Assembly (NCBI RefSeq): GCF_024679095.1
Contig: NC_066544.1
Span: forward strand, 200,368-264,367
DNA: 64,000 bases
Reading direction: 5' to 3'
Source: Eriocheir sinensis
Taxonomy: Eukaryota; Arthropoda; Malacostraca; Decapoda; Varunidae
Made by a program: the position numbers and the translations under genes. Below the pieces are notes generated by a model, which saw only the letters and a list, made by a program, of their open reading frames with translations, made no database searches and was not told the DNA's origin. This document shows, piece after piece, positions 42,675 through 56,127 of this stretch (position 1 is the first letter of the stretch; each line of letters starts with the position of its first letter).

Positions 42675-44084
42675 ATGGAAGTGGTGAAAACAAGTAGAGG
42701 AGGGGACAAGATTTGCTACGAAGGCTACATGTACACTAAGAGAGATGCGAAAAAGACACGCATTCGATGGGAGTGTACGCAGAGAAAAAGCAGACCATGC
42801 AAGGGTGCAATAAGAACAAGCTTGACTCTGGATGATGTGAGAGTAACTGTGGCCCATAGTCATGATGGTGATCATTCGTGTGTTGAAGCAGAGATGTTAC
42901 GATGCAGTATTCGTGAAAAAGCAAAAACATCAAGAGAGAGCATTGCTTGTATACTCGCGACAGCCATTCAAGAAACTCCTAAGCTTGTGAGAGTACATCT
43001 AGGAAATCAAGAATCAGTGAAAAGGAGCCGGTATCGCTGAGAGAATTTCACGTCCCTGATGAATGGTCAACAACAGGCGGTGAGCACCCACAACCCTTCC
43101 TGGTGCATGACAGTGGGCCGCAGTCTTCAAACAGAATACTTGCTTTTGCAGCTGATAATGTTCTGCAACACTTAACTTCGTCTGATAAGTGGTACATGGA
43201 TGGAAATTTTTCCTTAGCTCCCAATATATTCATGCAGCTGTATGTTATTCGTGTGCCATTGGTTAATTCGGCAGTTTCAGCTCTTTATGGCTTGTTACCA
43301 AACAAACAACAGCGAAGTTATGAAGCAGTCATCAAAGCAACAGTAGACAGATGTGAGGAATCTCCTGATCCAGCTGTTGTTGTCACGGACTTCGAGACAT
43401 CTGCCATGAATGTTATTCAAGTAGTCCTCGGTCACCATGTCAGAACGCAGGGCTGCTTCTATCATCTAACTCAGAGTACTTGGAGGAAAATTCAAGATCT
43501 TGGTCTTGTTCTAAAATACAGAAATGAAGAAGAAATTAAGCACTTTGTTGGCATGCTCGATGGTCTAGCATTTTTACCCTTAGCTGACGTTGCGGAGGGA
43601 ATGGAACTCCTGAAAAATGCAACTTCTGAAGGGCTAGAGGAACTATTTCATTATTTTGATTCGACTTATGTATCCGGAAGTATTAATCGTGTACTACAGC
43701 CATCACAGAATAATGTTCTATCAATTCGACTTCGGCGCCGTCCACCTCTTTTTCCTCCACAAACTTGGAATGTGCACGACGTTACTGCACTGGCAGGAGG
43801 AGACCGTACAAACATGTGTGAGAGTTGGAATCACGCCTTCTCTCACTTGGTTGGTCACAAACATCCATCTATGTGGACTCTTAATTGATGCATTAAGGAA
43901 AGACTATGCTTTAGTGTCCCTTGCCTTGCTTCAACAAGAATGTGGTCAATCACCCCAAAAACGAGGCAAACGGTCCACAAGACAACATCAAGAACGGCTC
44001 TTCGAGATATGCATCGCTAGACGTGATGGTCAGAAGACGGTAGCACAATCGTTGAAGGCTATGGGTTACTGCATTCGGCCTTGA
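42675..44084 (+). pseudogene. FLYWCH zinc-finger / MULE transposase, two frameshifts
   Basis: The N-terminal part (42675-43037) is a FLYWCH-type zinc finger, CYEGYMYTKRD with RIRWECTQRKSRPCKGA and a closing HSHDGDH, presumably DNA-binding. The MULE catalytic domain follows: FLVHDSG, KWYMDGNF (first Asp), VVTDFE (second Asp), QGCFYHLTQS, and TNMCESWNHAFSHLVGH (Glu and the downstream His-rich motif), then a basic C-terminus PQKRGKRSTRQHQERL ending AMGYCIRP. All D-D-E residues are present, but a frameshift near 43035 separates finger and catalytic domains and another near 43880 (extra A in CTTAATTGAT) truncates the end. Otherwise it is unusually intact, so inactivation is recent. Confidence 0.87.
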
Positions 44085-44278
44085 ATACAATTGATGTGAT
44101 GAATACTTTCCCCCTTATTGCTCTCATGATTTTATCAGCTTTTTATTGTTTCATAAAACTTAACAAGTACTGCAGATAATCGGTTGTCTTCCCTCAGATA
44201 TATGAATGCAATCACAAATTTAACAAAAACATTGTATAGAATAATGAGACTGGGATATCCAGGAGGGATATTATTCAT

Positions 44279-44405
44279 TAGGGGAAATTTTCCAGGGGGG
44301 ACATAGTCCATGGGGAAAATTGTCCAAGGGGAAATTGTATAGAGGGGAATAAGTCAGTGGTGGAATTGTCGAGGGGGAAAAGGTCCAGGGGGGAAGATGT
44401 CCTAC
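44279..44405. repeat. Right terminal array (inverted CCCCTGGAC units)
   Basis: Units such as GGGGAAATTTTCCAG, GGGGAAAATTGTCCAA, GGGGGAAAAGGTCCAG. Confidence 0.8.
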
Positions 44406-44410
44406 ACTCA

Positions 44411-44639
44411 GGAAAACACCTACCGAACGGGCGCAAGCCACTCCCGGTTTGGTATATACGGGAAGTGAGGAGGGTGCTGAAGCCCTCCAAAGACCCTTCC
44501 CATTACCTCACAAAACCGTTTCCCTATTGTCTCATCAACACCAGAGAGTAGTTCAGCATGCTCTCTAAAGACAGATCTTCTATCAACACCACACTACATT
44601 CACACAACACACACACCTTTTCCCAGAATTTAAAATTCA
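44411..44639. other. Short unclassified segment
   Basis: No gene recognised between the MULE end and LINE-A copy 6. Confidence 0.4.
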
Positions 44640-46757
44640 AAATGACGTTCAACAACCAAGCCTCGGAGTCCCCGCCTGGGGGGGGACTCACCTTCTAACT
44701 GCCGACTTGGGAGGTGTCTTGGTAACTCCTCGAACCTCTTTTTTTATCAATTTCTGCAACATTCGCGGTCTTCGTTCTAACTTTCATTCAGTGGAACACC
44801 ATTTCTCCTCCTCTAACCCTTACCTTCTCTTCCTCACCGAAACACAGGTTTCTAAGGCTACTGACAGCAATCTCTACTCTGTTCCCTCCTGCTATCTCTA
44901 TCTTAAATTTCAATCGAAAGTTGGATGTTGCGCCTACGTGCGCAACGACATCACTTGCTCTCGTGCCTACGACCTTGACACTTCAGAATTTTCCACTATC
45001 TGGCTAAGACTTCACTGTCATTCTATTACTAAATACATCTGTGCTGTTGATCTCTCACCTGATTCTACTAACTATGTAAAATTCTTTGACTACTTGAACT
45101 CTAAAGTGGAGCACATCTTGACCCACTCTCCCTTCGCTGAAATCTCCATCTTGGGAGATTTCAATGTTCACCACCAGCTTTGGCTTTCATCCTCTTTCAC
45201 TGACCAGCCTGGTGAACAAGCCTACATCTTTGCTTTCCTCAACGATCTAGAGGAGTTGGTTCAGCACCCTACAGGTATCCGGACCGTCGTTAAGACTGGC
45301 CCAACATACTAGACCTCTTCCTTACCTCTAACCCTTTTACTTACTCTGTCAAACTGTTATCTCCGTTGGGCTCCTCCGATTACAACCTTATTTATATATC
45401 CTGTCCTATCGCTCCTGTACACCCTCTGGGCCCACCGAAGAGGCGATGCTTCTGGCATTTTGCTTCAGCTCGGTGGGACGACCTGAGGATGTACTTTCTG
45501 ATTTCCCGTGGAATGATTACTGCTTCCAGGATAAAGACCCCTCTGTGTGTGCCCAGCGCATCACAGAGGTGATTGTCTCTGGAATGGAGGCATACATTCC
45601 ACGTACTTTCTCTACTCCTCAATGCTAAAAAGCCTTGGTTTAATCACGCTTGTTCTCGTGCTGTCAGAGATAGAGAGGCAGCTCACAAAAGGTATCAGAG
45701 CCTGCGAACTCCCGCTAACTATGATCATTACATTTTCGCCCGAAATCGTGCCAAATCTATTCTTCGACTTACCAAAACATCTTTCATTAATAGAAACTGT
45801 CAAAACCTTGCTTTTTTTCTAATTCTTCCTAGGATTTCTGGCATCTAGTTAAAAACATCTCCAATTTCATTTCTTCATCTTTCCCTCCTCTCTCTAAACC
45901 CTGACGGCGGCACCGTCGTCTCTTCTGTCTTTAAGGCTGAACTCTTTTCTCGAACTTTCTGTAAAAACTCCACTCTGGACGATTCTGGGCATATTCCTCC
46001 TACTCATCCCCCCTCTGACTCCTTTATGCCTGTTATTAACATTCTTAAGAACGATGTTTTCTATGCCCTCTCTGGTCTCAACTCTCAAAAGGCTTATGGA
46101 CCTGATGGAGTGCCTCCTATTATCCTTAAAAACTGTGCTTCTGTGCTGACACCCTGCCTGGTCAAACTCTTCTGTCTCTGCCTATCAACATATACCTTTC
46201 CTTCCTGCTGGAAGTACGCCTTCATACAGCCTGTGCCTAAGAAGGGTGACCTTTCCAATCCTTCAAACTGCCGCACTATAGCTTTACTTTCTGTGTATAT
46301 CTAAAGCTTTGAAGATTCAAAAGCACCTTTCAACATCTGACCTTCTATCTGATCGCCAGTATGGATTCCGCAAGGGGCGCTCTACTGGCAATTTTCTTGC
46401 TCTCTTAACTGATTCTTGGTCATCCTCTCTTAGCTGTTCCGGTGAAACTTTCTCAGTTGCGCTAGACATATCGAAAGCTTTCGATAGAGTCTGGCACAAG
46501 TCTTTGCTTTTTAAACTGTCCTCTTTCGAATTCTATTCCTCTCTCTGTTCCGTTATCTTTAGTTTCCTTTCCGGACGTTCTATTTCTGCGGTGGTAGACG
46601 GTCACTGTTCTTCCCCTAAACCTATTAACAGTAGTGTTCCCCAGGGCTCTGTCTTATCACCCACTCTCTTCCTGTTATTCATCAATGATTTTCTCTCATT
46701 AACAAACTGTCGTATCCACTCGTACGCTGACGACTCTTTTGTTGTAAAATATAAAAA
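44640..46757 (+). mobile_element. LINE-A copy 6: most complete 5' end (endonuclease to YADD)
   Basis: The only copy here with the start of the AP-type endonuclease: NFCNIRGLRSNFHS (Asn), LLFLTETQVS (catalytic Glu), VGCCAYVRND and [12 protein letters not shown] (catalytic Asp) in one frame at 44707-45309. A frameshift at ~45.29 kb and others at ~45.62 and 46.29 kb break the linker and RT entry. RT continues open from 46309 ([51 protein letters not shown]) to YADDS at ~46.73 kb, then jumps to TTGTAAAATATAAAAAAAAG and a TA array. The C-terminus is deleted. Confidence 0.88.
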
Positions 46758-46774
46758 AAAGTATATATATATAT

Positions 46775-46830
<56 letters not shown>
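46758..46830. repeat. (TA)n microsatellite
   Basis: TA array between LINE-A copy 6 and a TIR element. Confidence 0.94.
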
Positions 46831-46832
<2 letters not shown>

Positions 46833-46834
46833 TA

Positions 46835-47870
<1,036 letters not shown>

Positions 47871-47878
47871 TATAAATA

Positions 47879-48702
47879 CAGTAATCCCTCGTCTATCGCG
47901 GGGGTTAGGTTCCAGAACCCCTCACGATAGGCGAAAATCCGCGAAGTAGCGACCTTATACGTATATATTTTTTTTAGTATTTATATATATTTAAGGCTTT
48001 ATAAACTCTCCCCACACTCTTACAAATATTTCCCAAACTCCTATTGACCATTCCCATACTCTCATAAACACTTCCTACGACGTTTCGTTGTTACGACGCG
48101 GTCCCAATAAATGATACTATAATTCTTATTTCGACTTTCGACATTTGCTTCGTAAATACGAACTTCGCGCAGGAATTAGTTTCGCGGGGCGGAAGAATAG
48201 CTACTCAGAGAAAGGACAATATGAGCGTAGCTCACTTCTTTTATATCACAATTAGGTAAATACGGAAGGGGAAAGGGAGGAGAGGGACAGAGTGAGTCAT
48301 GAAAAAAATACTGATAGAAGATGTAAGAAGAGAGAACAAGGAAAAGTAGTGGAGGAAACAGGGAGAGATAAAGAGGATGAAAAGAAGGAGTAGGGTGTGG
48401 GGAGGGAAGGACAGTGGGGAGAGTCATGTCAGGTCCTGAGGGAGAGTCAGGTCAGGGCTTCAGTCAGGACATGACCTGACTCTCACTTCCGCCCCTCCCT
48501 CCCCACACCCTTTCTCTGTGTGTGTGTGTGTGTTTGTTTATCTACTTGTAAACACACACACACACACACACACACAAACAGAAGGGGAAATGAGAAGGGT
48601 GTGGGGAGGGAGTGGCAGAAGGGAGAGTCAGGTTAGGGCTTTGGTCAGAACATGACCTGACTGACTTCTGCCCCTCCCTCCACACACCCTTCCCATTTCC
48701 CC

Positions 48703-48739
<37 letters not shown>

Positions 48740-49849
48740 CATATAATCTAATGGGGAAGGAGAAAGGGAGGAAGAGTGATAGAGTGAGATATAAGACTAA
48801 AGATAAGAGGGTGTGAAAAAAGGAGGAAACAAGCGAAATGAGTGGAGGAAATGGGACGGGAAAAGAAGAGAGAGATAGGGAGGGTCAGGTGAAGGTGAGG
48901 AAAGAGGGGGAGAGAAAGTGTGTGAGTGAGAGGGAAAGAGATTAAAAGAGAGAGGTAGGGAGGGTCAGGTAAAGGTGAGGAAAGATGGGGAGAGAAAGGG
49001 TGTGAGTGGGAGGGAAAGAGATTAAAAGAGAGAGGCAGGGAGGGTCAGGTAAAGGTGAGGAAAGAGGGGGAGAGAAAGGGTGTGAGTCGGAGGGAAATAG
49101 ATTAAAAGAGAGAGGTGGGGAGGGTCAGGTAAAGGTGAGGAAAGATGGGGAGAGAAAGGGTGTGAGTGGGAGGGAAAGAGATTAAAAGAGAGAGGCAGGG
49201 AGGGTCAGGTAAAGATGAGGAAAGAGAGGGAGAGAAAGGGTGTGAATCGGAGGGAAATAGATTAAAAGAGAGAGGTGGGGAGGGTCAGGTAAAGGTGAGG
49301 AAAGAGAGGGAGAGAAAGGGTGTGAGTGGGTGGGAAAGAGATTAAAAGAGAGAGGTAGGGAGGGTCAAGTAAAGGTGAGGAAAGAGGGTGAGAAAAAAGG
49401 TGTGAGTGGGAGGGAAAGAGATTAAAAGAGAGGTAGGGAGGGTCAGGTAAAGGAGAGGAAAGAGGGGGATACAAAAGGTGTGTGGGAGGGAAAGAGATTA
49501 AAAGAGAAAAACTGGGAGGGAGGTGAAAGGAAAAGAACAAAGAAATGAAAAGGAAGGAGAAAAATACGGGGACGGAGAGGGTGAAGAAAGAAAGGAAGTG
49601 GGAGAGGAGTGAACCAAAGAAAAGACTAACGGCGCAATAGGCCGCGACGAAAAAAAAAAAATAGGTGGGTGACGTAGGTGTGTTCCTACTTACGTTGATT
49701 TATATCGTTTTCACTTTTTAGGCTTGAAAATGCTTATTTTACATCAAAAACCCGCGATATAGCGAAAAATCCGCGATACGATACAATTTAAAAATCCGCA
49801 AAACAGCGAGACCGCGATAAGTGAACCGCGATATCTCGAGGGATTACTG
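47879..49849 (-). mobile_element. Pogo/Tigger-like non-autonomous element, copy 2 (1.97 kb, inverted)
   Basis: Inverted relative of 39726-41830 with the same ends (CAGTAATCCCTCGTCTATCG and CAGTAATCCCTCGAGATATC), the same order of unique, CA/GT and minisatellite parts and the same SINE-2-like scrap (GGCGCAATAGGCCGCGACG). TA flanks. It ends 164 bp before the host exon. Confidence 0.8.
48880..49510. repeat. ~80-bp minisatellite (copy 2 element, ~8 units)
   Basis: Inverted version of the array at 40057-40840, with fewer units. Confidence 0.92.
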
Positions 49850-49974
<125 letters not shown>

Positions 49975-50013
49975 TTCTCTTTCCGTCTCTAACACTGGTT
50001 TATCTTTTTCCAG
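49975..50013 (+). promoter_or_regulatory. Splice acceptor region
   Basis: Pyrimidine-rich tract with a branch-like CTAAC at 49989-49993 and TCTTTTTCCAG ending at 50013, followed by the exon. This is the likeliest 5' border of the long open frame. Confidence 0.65.
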
Positions 50014-52466
50014 GTGCCGCAGTGGAGGGAGTGCGGCAGTCAGTAGCCTCCTATGCTGCACCGTCGTCTCCACCCTCACAACATACTCAATACTGGGTAT
50101 CCCCAGCGCCCTCTGATCCCCCTTCGCAGCATAGGACTAGTGAGAAGGGCAGAACTGTGACCCTTGGAGTAACAAAACCACAGCCGGTTGGCCATTTGGA
50201 GGCAACGCGGAGCCCAACAGAAACACAGGTGCCTCCCCGCGCACTTAGTACTGTCTTCCTACAGACCCATCTCCAGGAAACACCCGCCATTACCCCCGTC
50301 CCCACTCTCGCTCCTGCCACTCCTAGACCACAAACGCATACTTTAGCGATACAGACGGGTCATCTACCAGCTGCATCTATGGAGGAGGTCAATCCTAGAA
50401 TTGGAAGGGCCAGTAGTCAGCTCCTCCACGGTGCGTCGCCCAATGGCTCATCTTCGTCAGGAAAAACTCAGGTCACGTCGCGGCAAGACTCCCTTGAGGA
50501 GTCTGAGCTTCGCCTTCTTAACGACAGCAGCACTGATCACTCCCCAACCAGAAAATCCTCGCCAAGCCTACCCGCAAGCCCCACCCCGTTGGTGGAGACA
50601 CCAGCAAATTTGTCTAATGGATTTCTGGGCACCTTCAGTGGGAATCAAGGCCAGATCACGGCCCAAAAATTCCCCGCCCAGCACTCTTCTAGCTCCATTG
50701 AGACCTCACAGACTGATCAAGCACAGCTGGCTAGAATATGGAGCGCCGGCGATGAACAGTGGGCGGGCGGTGGTCAGCGGGGTGGACGGGGTCAAGGACC
50801 ACCTTGGGCCTGGAGCAAAGGCAGACGGCGAAGGAGGAAGCTGCCTGGAGTGGAGGCCATGGCGTCTTCGTCATCTCATCTGTCAGCTTCTACCGCACCT
50901 TCTCTTTCAGGCCATGTCCCTCATTCCGTGGGAGCAGCAACCTTCTCCTTGCAAAGTAAAGAGAGTAAAGGCAGTACTAAGGGTGGTGTTAAGTCTCCCG
51001 TGCAATCTACTGAAGAAGTATACTCGCAGGCTGGTGGCGGGGCCGGCAGTCGGTACGAGGTGCTGCGGTCCGGCGGCGGCCGCATCGATTTCGAGGTAAT
51101 GGAGACAGGCGAGTTCGACGGGTTCAGAGTCACGCGAACAAAGGAAGTGGATGCACCGCCCCTGGCCTTGCCCCAGGAGGCCAAGTCACCCAATGAATCC
51201 TTGAAGAAATACCAAGGGGATGGAAGGACAATGTCTTCCCGCCACAAGGTTCCGGAGGATAGTGAGGTTTCGGCATCAAAACGACAGCGGCTTCTCGGAG
51301 CAATTAGGAGGCCGCCCGAGACAATCCTGTCTTCCCCACTACACTCGCGGGAGGTTACCCTCCTCCTTCCTCCATCGACGTTCTTCTCACCCCCTGTCAC
51401 TCTGTACCAGAAGGCAGAGACCACTAGCAGCAGTGCACCTCCTCCCGTGCCCCTACCCACCACGGAGGATACCTACTCCCGTGAACTTTCTCAGATGAAA
51501 CAGGAAGTGAAACAGGGAGCAAAAACTCACATCCCACATGTTGAGACGACATGGGGAGATGACCAGGGCCCCATGGATACGACCCTCTCGAGCCTGTTCA
51601 GCGGCGAACTCATCCCGCCGCTGCCTGACCACTGGGGTCGTCCCTGGGAGGGGGAGGATGGATGGGAAGGGGACATCTCTGGGGATAAAATGACCACATC
51701 GCCCCCCAGAAAGATGACTGCAGATGTAGCTGTTATTCCGCTTCATTTATCAACGCTAGTACCCGGAGACGAATCGACGGGTGGCGATGGATCAGCTTGG
51801 AAGACGAAGCAGCGCGACACAATCCTGCCTTATTCCAAAGCTGCCACCCCGCACGTCCATGAAGAGAGTGACATTGACGAGACATGGAATCAACAGCAAT
51901 ACCTTGAGCAGAACATGAATATAGCGTCAGGTAGGGCGGGGGTGCCTGTTGCCTCTCGATCCCATGATTCACACCATGACACTGAGGAAGGAGGGATGAT
52001 GAAGACCGGCAAAGCTGAGGCGACGGACTCAACAACAGGTGGGGAGAAAGGTGGGGGAGCGTCATGGCCAGGGGCGGGGGAGAGAGTGGAGTTTGTCACA
52101 GTAGTACCCGGGGGCAGCTGGGACGTATGGGGAGGTCCTGCCCTCTGGGACTCCATCTCATCCAGCAGTAACCACTCTCTGCGTGGTTCACCCGTCTATT
52201 CTGTCTATTGGGGGGATACAGGGGGTCCAGGCTCCCCCGCCGGGTGGCCAGAGGGCGTGTGGGTAATCCGCGGGGGCTCATTAGCGGCGATCATGGCCTT
52301 GGTGGCCACGATATCAGTACAAGTGTCTCGTGATGGCCAGGTCCGCCGTCCCTCAGCTCCAGCCGATGGCCCTCAGCGCGCCCTACACAGCCAACACGCA
52401 ACCCTCGCAACCAATCTTGCCACTTCCCTCGCCTCTGCACACGTCCTCCTCATATTCGGAATAGAG
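50014..52466 (+). CDS. Large internal exon: Cys-free Ser/Thr/Pro-rich protein ending in two hydrophobic segments
   Basis: An 818-codon open frame with host-like codon use and no stops, bounded by an acceptor (phase 1, in a Gly codon) and a donor GAG|GTGAGT at 52467 (phase 0). The protein segment has no cysteine at all. It is Ser/Thr/Pro/Gly-rich and highly polar, with basic KGRRRRRK near residue 275 and several Ser-rich tracts. The last ~70 residues change character: a hydrophobic stretch GSLAAIMALVATISVQV, a basic/polar linker, then ATLATNLATSLASAHVLLIF ending GIE. That pair resembles TM1-TM2 of adhesion-type seven-helix receptors (an NL-x2-SL-x2-A-x-LLFL-x-GI pattern), with the stalk made of mucin-like sequence. 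The usual Cys-containing GPS motif is absent, so this identification is tentative. Neighbouring exons are not visible; the introns are full of transposons. Upstream codons back to 49821 belong to the intron. Confidence 0.62.
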
Positions 52467-52799
52467 GTGAGTCAAATTTGTCAATTTTCTCCTTAGACTC
52501 AATAACCTCATATATTGAGGTCTTGTCAACAACTTGCTACGTTAGTTCAACAGTCAACAGACCCTCTCACCCGGTTTACTAATGTCCTCTTAGACGGAAG
52601 GGTTCTTCGTGTAGGAAAGTATACTGAAAATCAATACCCTCTTCGGGCACCTCGCGAAATGATGGAACAGAAAAAAATAATCAATCTCTCTCTGTCGTGA
52701 CTAGCCAAAAATAACCATCTCTTTGTCATCCTCTTTGCATATTTCTTAGATGCGTACATGTTTTTTTTTTTATCTGTAATTGTACAGTATATGAGTTGC
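52467..52799. other. Intron start, no further exon seen
   Basis: Begins GTGAGTCAAATTTG, a good donor. No recognisable feature follows until a SINE-1 body. Confidence 0.5.
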
Positions 52800-52990
52800 A
52801 GAAATCCGACACGGGCCTGTCGAAAAATAGGTACCTGGAAAACCTGGGGAATATAAACTGTGGTAACCTGGATGTCACAGTGGCCTTGTGTCCCGGGTTA
52901 GTGGGTTCTTCCTACCACACTGAAGGGATAATGTGACTGAGATGAGCACCGAGGACACGCGCAGCTATAGCGTATGTCCCCAACTTTATA
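52800..52990 (+). mobile_element. SINE-1 body fragment
   Basis: Shares GGTACCTGGAAAACCTGGGG, GTCCCGGGTTAGTGGGTTCTT and GATGAGCACCGAGGACACGC plus GCAGCTATAGCGTATG with SINE-1 at 7.79-8.08 kb. The tRNA-like head is missing. Confidence 0.7.
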
Positions 52991-53723
52991 AAACTATCAT
53001 ACTTTGCATGACCTCTTGGTATTAATGAAAAAAAAAAAAACGGCTTCTGTATTTTTTTTCTCTCCGGCACATACGCATATATAATGCTCTTCCAATAGAG
53101 CTGAGCGAATGTACTGATTTTTCGAAATCTTAACCCTTAGAGGACTGGTGAAATTCTGGATGAGTGTGATGGATTCACAACCGGGTCACGTTCTGGAACG
53201 TCATGATATTTACCTCAGCACCAAACTCTTATTGTCTCGGTCTAAAATACGCAAAAGGATAGTAAATTCCAACTTATGTGTGGTGTATATATGGAAAAAA
53301 TGGGGTTTGCTTTGTCCCTAAGTTTGTGTGAGAGGCCTTTGTTAACAAATGTCATATGAAGATTTATTTATATATAACGTCGCATAATTAATATGTTGGC
53401 TTACTTTTCGTCCGATTTTGAGTTCTATTGACTCATCTCACTATCTGAGAAAAACATATAGCCTACCCTACGCGATAAGGCTCGCTTTCACGTTAGACAC
53501 CCCACTTTATAAAATGGCTCAGTTTCCTGTCAGACACAACGTTATAAAACATTGTTTGTCGCCTTCATCACGTCGCTGAGAGAAAATGAAAGTAAAAAGG
53601 AAAGCGACAAACAAGGAGGAAAAGAAAGCAAAGAAAGATTAATGGTGAGAAGGACGGCAGAGGTGAGATAAGACTGTGAAAGTAAATTAGCCTACTACTT
53701 CAGCAGCAACTTCCCAATTATAA
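52991..53723. other. Intronic/unclassified, no gene recognised
   Basis: No repeat or coding feature identified. Confidence 0.4.
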
Positions 53724-54063
53724 TGCAACTTCTACTACTACTACTGCTACTACTACTGTTAATATTGCTTCTATTTCTGCTACCTATAACAATAATAATG
53801 ATAAAAATAATAATAATAAATGATAATAGAATAATATTTTACTACTACTATACTGCTACTGCTACTACTACTACTATTCCTACAACTACTACTACTACTA
53901 CTGTTTTTACTACCACTACTACTGCTACAACAATTACTGCTGCTACTACTACTACTACTACTACCAATGCTGCTACTAATACAACAACAGCAGCTGCTAC
54001 TACTACATCTACTACTATTACTACTACTACTATTGCTGCTGCTAATAACAATATTACTAATAC
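53724..54063. repeat. Imperfect (CTA)n/(ATA)n trinucleotide region
   Basis: CTA/CTG/ATA/ACA triplets, heavily interrupted; open in several frames as an artefact. Confidence 0.9.
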
Positions 54064-54104
54064 ATAGAAGTTGATTTGACGAGAATCAACTAAGCATTAA
54101 CATT

Positions 54105-54258
54105 AAGTTCATTCAAGAGGAGAGTATCAAGACACTTCACCTGAAATTCACTTCTCTTTTGGCCTCTGGTTCTTTCTACTTTTGTAAGTTTTGTTCGCGG
54201 TAGCGTCTAGCGTTTTTTTTTTTTTTTTGTCGCTGCTGTTTCTGTTTTTTGCCCCTTA
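54105..54258 (+). mobile_element. LINE-A copy 7: 3' end only
   Basis: TTCAAGAGGAGAGTATCAAG followed by CCTGAAATTCACTTCTCTTTTGGCC and a T-rich 3' UTR matches the LINE-A terminus. It abuts the left end of the 6.95-kb element. Confidence 0.65.
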
Positions 54259-55499
54259 GTCCAGGCCCTTATGTACTCTCGTGTGCAATTGACGGAAAAT
54301 TTTCCCAACATATGTTTTAAAGTTCACTAGGTCCCCCTAAGTCTAAAAATATATGTTTGGATTTTTTTTCCAGGATACATGGTATTTCACAGGATACATG
54401 GTATTTCAGGAAAATATCAAGTATTTTGCCCCCAAACAGCTATTTGGTCAGGGTTGTAAAGTCAATGTGTATATTTAAAGCACCCCTAATTTTAATTATT
54501 GGTTCATGAATACAATAAAAAAGTGAACAAAGGCCATAATGACTATAATATCAACCCAATCTGCTTATAATTTTCACTTTAAGAGACAAAAATCTTTACA
54601 ATGACATTTGTCGGTACATTATTGATTACACACATAAAGGCTCACTGAACTTTTGAAAAGTGATGTTTTGTGGAGTTATGAAAGTGCCTGCAATGTAATT
54701 TTGCCATAAGAACACAGGATGTATATGGTTTGCACTGTCCCTAGATACTGATTTCGTTGTAGGAGTACTAAGACTCCACAAATATTGTACTAGTTCTGAC
54801 TATTTGGTTAAAATGTCTTGGCTTGGATATCCGAGTATTTACCGGAATGTGTCATTATTTCTTGAATGAAATCAGTAGCTGTGACTATGGTTATAGTTCA
54901 TCAGACATATTGGATCCTTCAGAGTTGTCACTGGGCAAACCGTTTTCAATAGTGTTTTTGCACTATCACCAGAAGACTCACATTTGCACATTTCTGTGCA
55001 AAACAGTTTGTGTTGTTTGCCCGAGCACCTTGTTTCACACTGAGATTTGCTGCACTGGCATCTGATGAGTTCTACTATAGCCCGGGCAGCTGGTGGTTCT
55101 GATGTGGAATAAGGAGCAAAACCATTGCCTTAAACCTTCCATCCATAATTTGTAGGGTGAGGGAGATCTGGCTTTGCTACAATGTCAGCCTCCCAAACCA
55201 TCGCTTGGTAATGTGCCCGGAGTGTCATATACTGTTGAGCTCCAGCTGTGAGAGGAAACTTCTCCCCCTCTGCCTGATTCCTACAGAATAACTTCCAGCG
55301 TACTTCAGCCACACTTTTCAGTGGAGAACCAGGATCATAGAGCTAACACACAAACTCTTCATATCCTTGCCAAGCTGTATAAATGCTTTTCTCACCTCAT
55401 CAGGTGCAGCTTTGAATGCTTTCCAGCAGGTGAGCTTGCCTTTTCCTGCAAGTCGACCAGTTTGGTCACAGCCAGTGAATGAGTGAAATATGTTTATTT

Positions 55500-56127
55500 A
55501 TTTTTTTTTTATTTTTTTTTTTTTACAGCTAAGAAGACAGTTCAAGGGCGTAAAGAAAAAAAAAAAAAAAAAAAAAAGCCCGCTACTCACTGCTCCTGGA
55601 TAGAGATCAAAGGAGTGTCCAAAAAGAGAGGTCAATTTCGGGAGGAGAGGTGTCCTGATACCCTCCTCTTGAAAGAGTTCAAGTCGTAGGCAGGAGGAAA
55701 TACAGATGAAGGAAGATTGTTCCAGAGTTTACCAGCGTGAGGGATGAAAGAGTGAAGATGCTGGTTGACTCTTGCATAAGGGGTTTGGACAGTATAGGGA
55801 TGAGCATCAGTAGAAAGACGTGTGCAGCGGGGCCGCGGGAGGGGGGGAGGCATGCAGTTAGCAAGTTCAGAAGAGTAGTCATCATGAAAATATCGATAGA
55901 AGATAGAAAGATAGGCAACATGGCGGTGGAATTTGAGAGGTAGAAGACTATCAGTATGAGGAGGAGAGTTGATGAGACGAAGAGCCTTTGACTCCACTCT
56001 GTCAAGGAGAGCTGTATGAGTGGACACCCCCCCACACATGAGATGCATACTCCATACGAGGGCGGACAAGGCTCTTGTAAATGGATAGCAACTGTGCTGG
56101 GGAGAAGAACTGGCGGAGACGGTGCAG
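55500..56127 (-). mobile_element. LINE-A copy 8 inserted in the 6.95-kb element
   Basis: 5'-truncated copy carrying only the C-terminal LINE-A codons and 3' UTR. From 56127 it reads LLSIYKSLVRPRMEYASHMC, RVESKALRLINSPPHTDSLL and [19 protein letters not shown] to HLSSRN, with few mutations, and ends at a T-run (A tail) at 55500-55525. It separates SIYNILGEIDA from NIFHSFTGCD of the host ORF, so it is younger than that element. Good frame preservation suggests a recent insertion. Confidence 0.86.

Larger units (their letters stand above)
42110..44410 (+). mobile_element. FLYWCH-MULE with terminal CCCCTGGAC repeat arrays (~2.3 kb)
   Basis: About ten degenerate 13-17-bp units of ATTCCCCTGGACA type (42130-42300) at the left and the inverted series (GGGGAA-TGTCCA, 44279-44405) at the right bracket a FLYWCH-MULE transposase gene. 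The outermost parts may pair further (GTAGGT at both ends). The architecture matches the smaller element at 16.0-17.0 kb although the repeat units differ in sequence. Target duplication not identified, since the left flank is a TA array. Confidence 0.75.
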
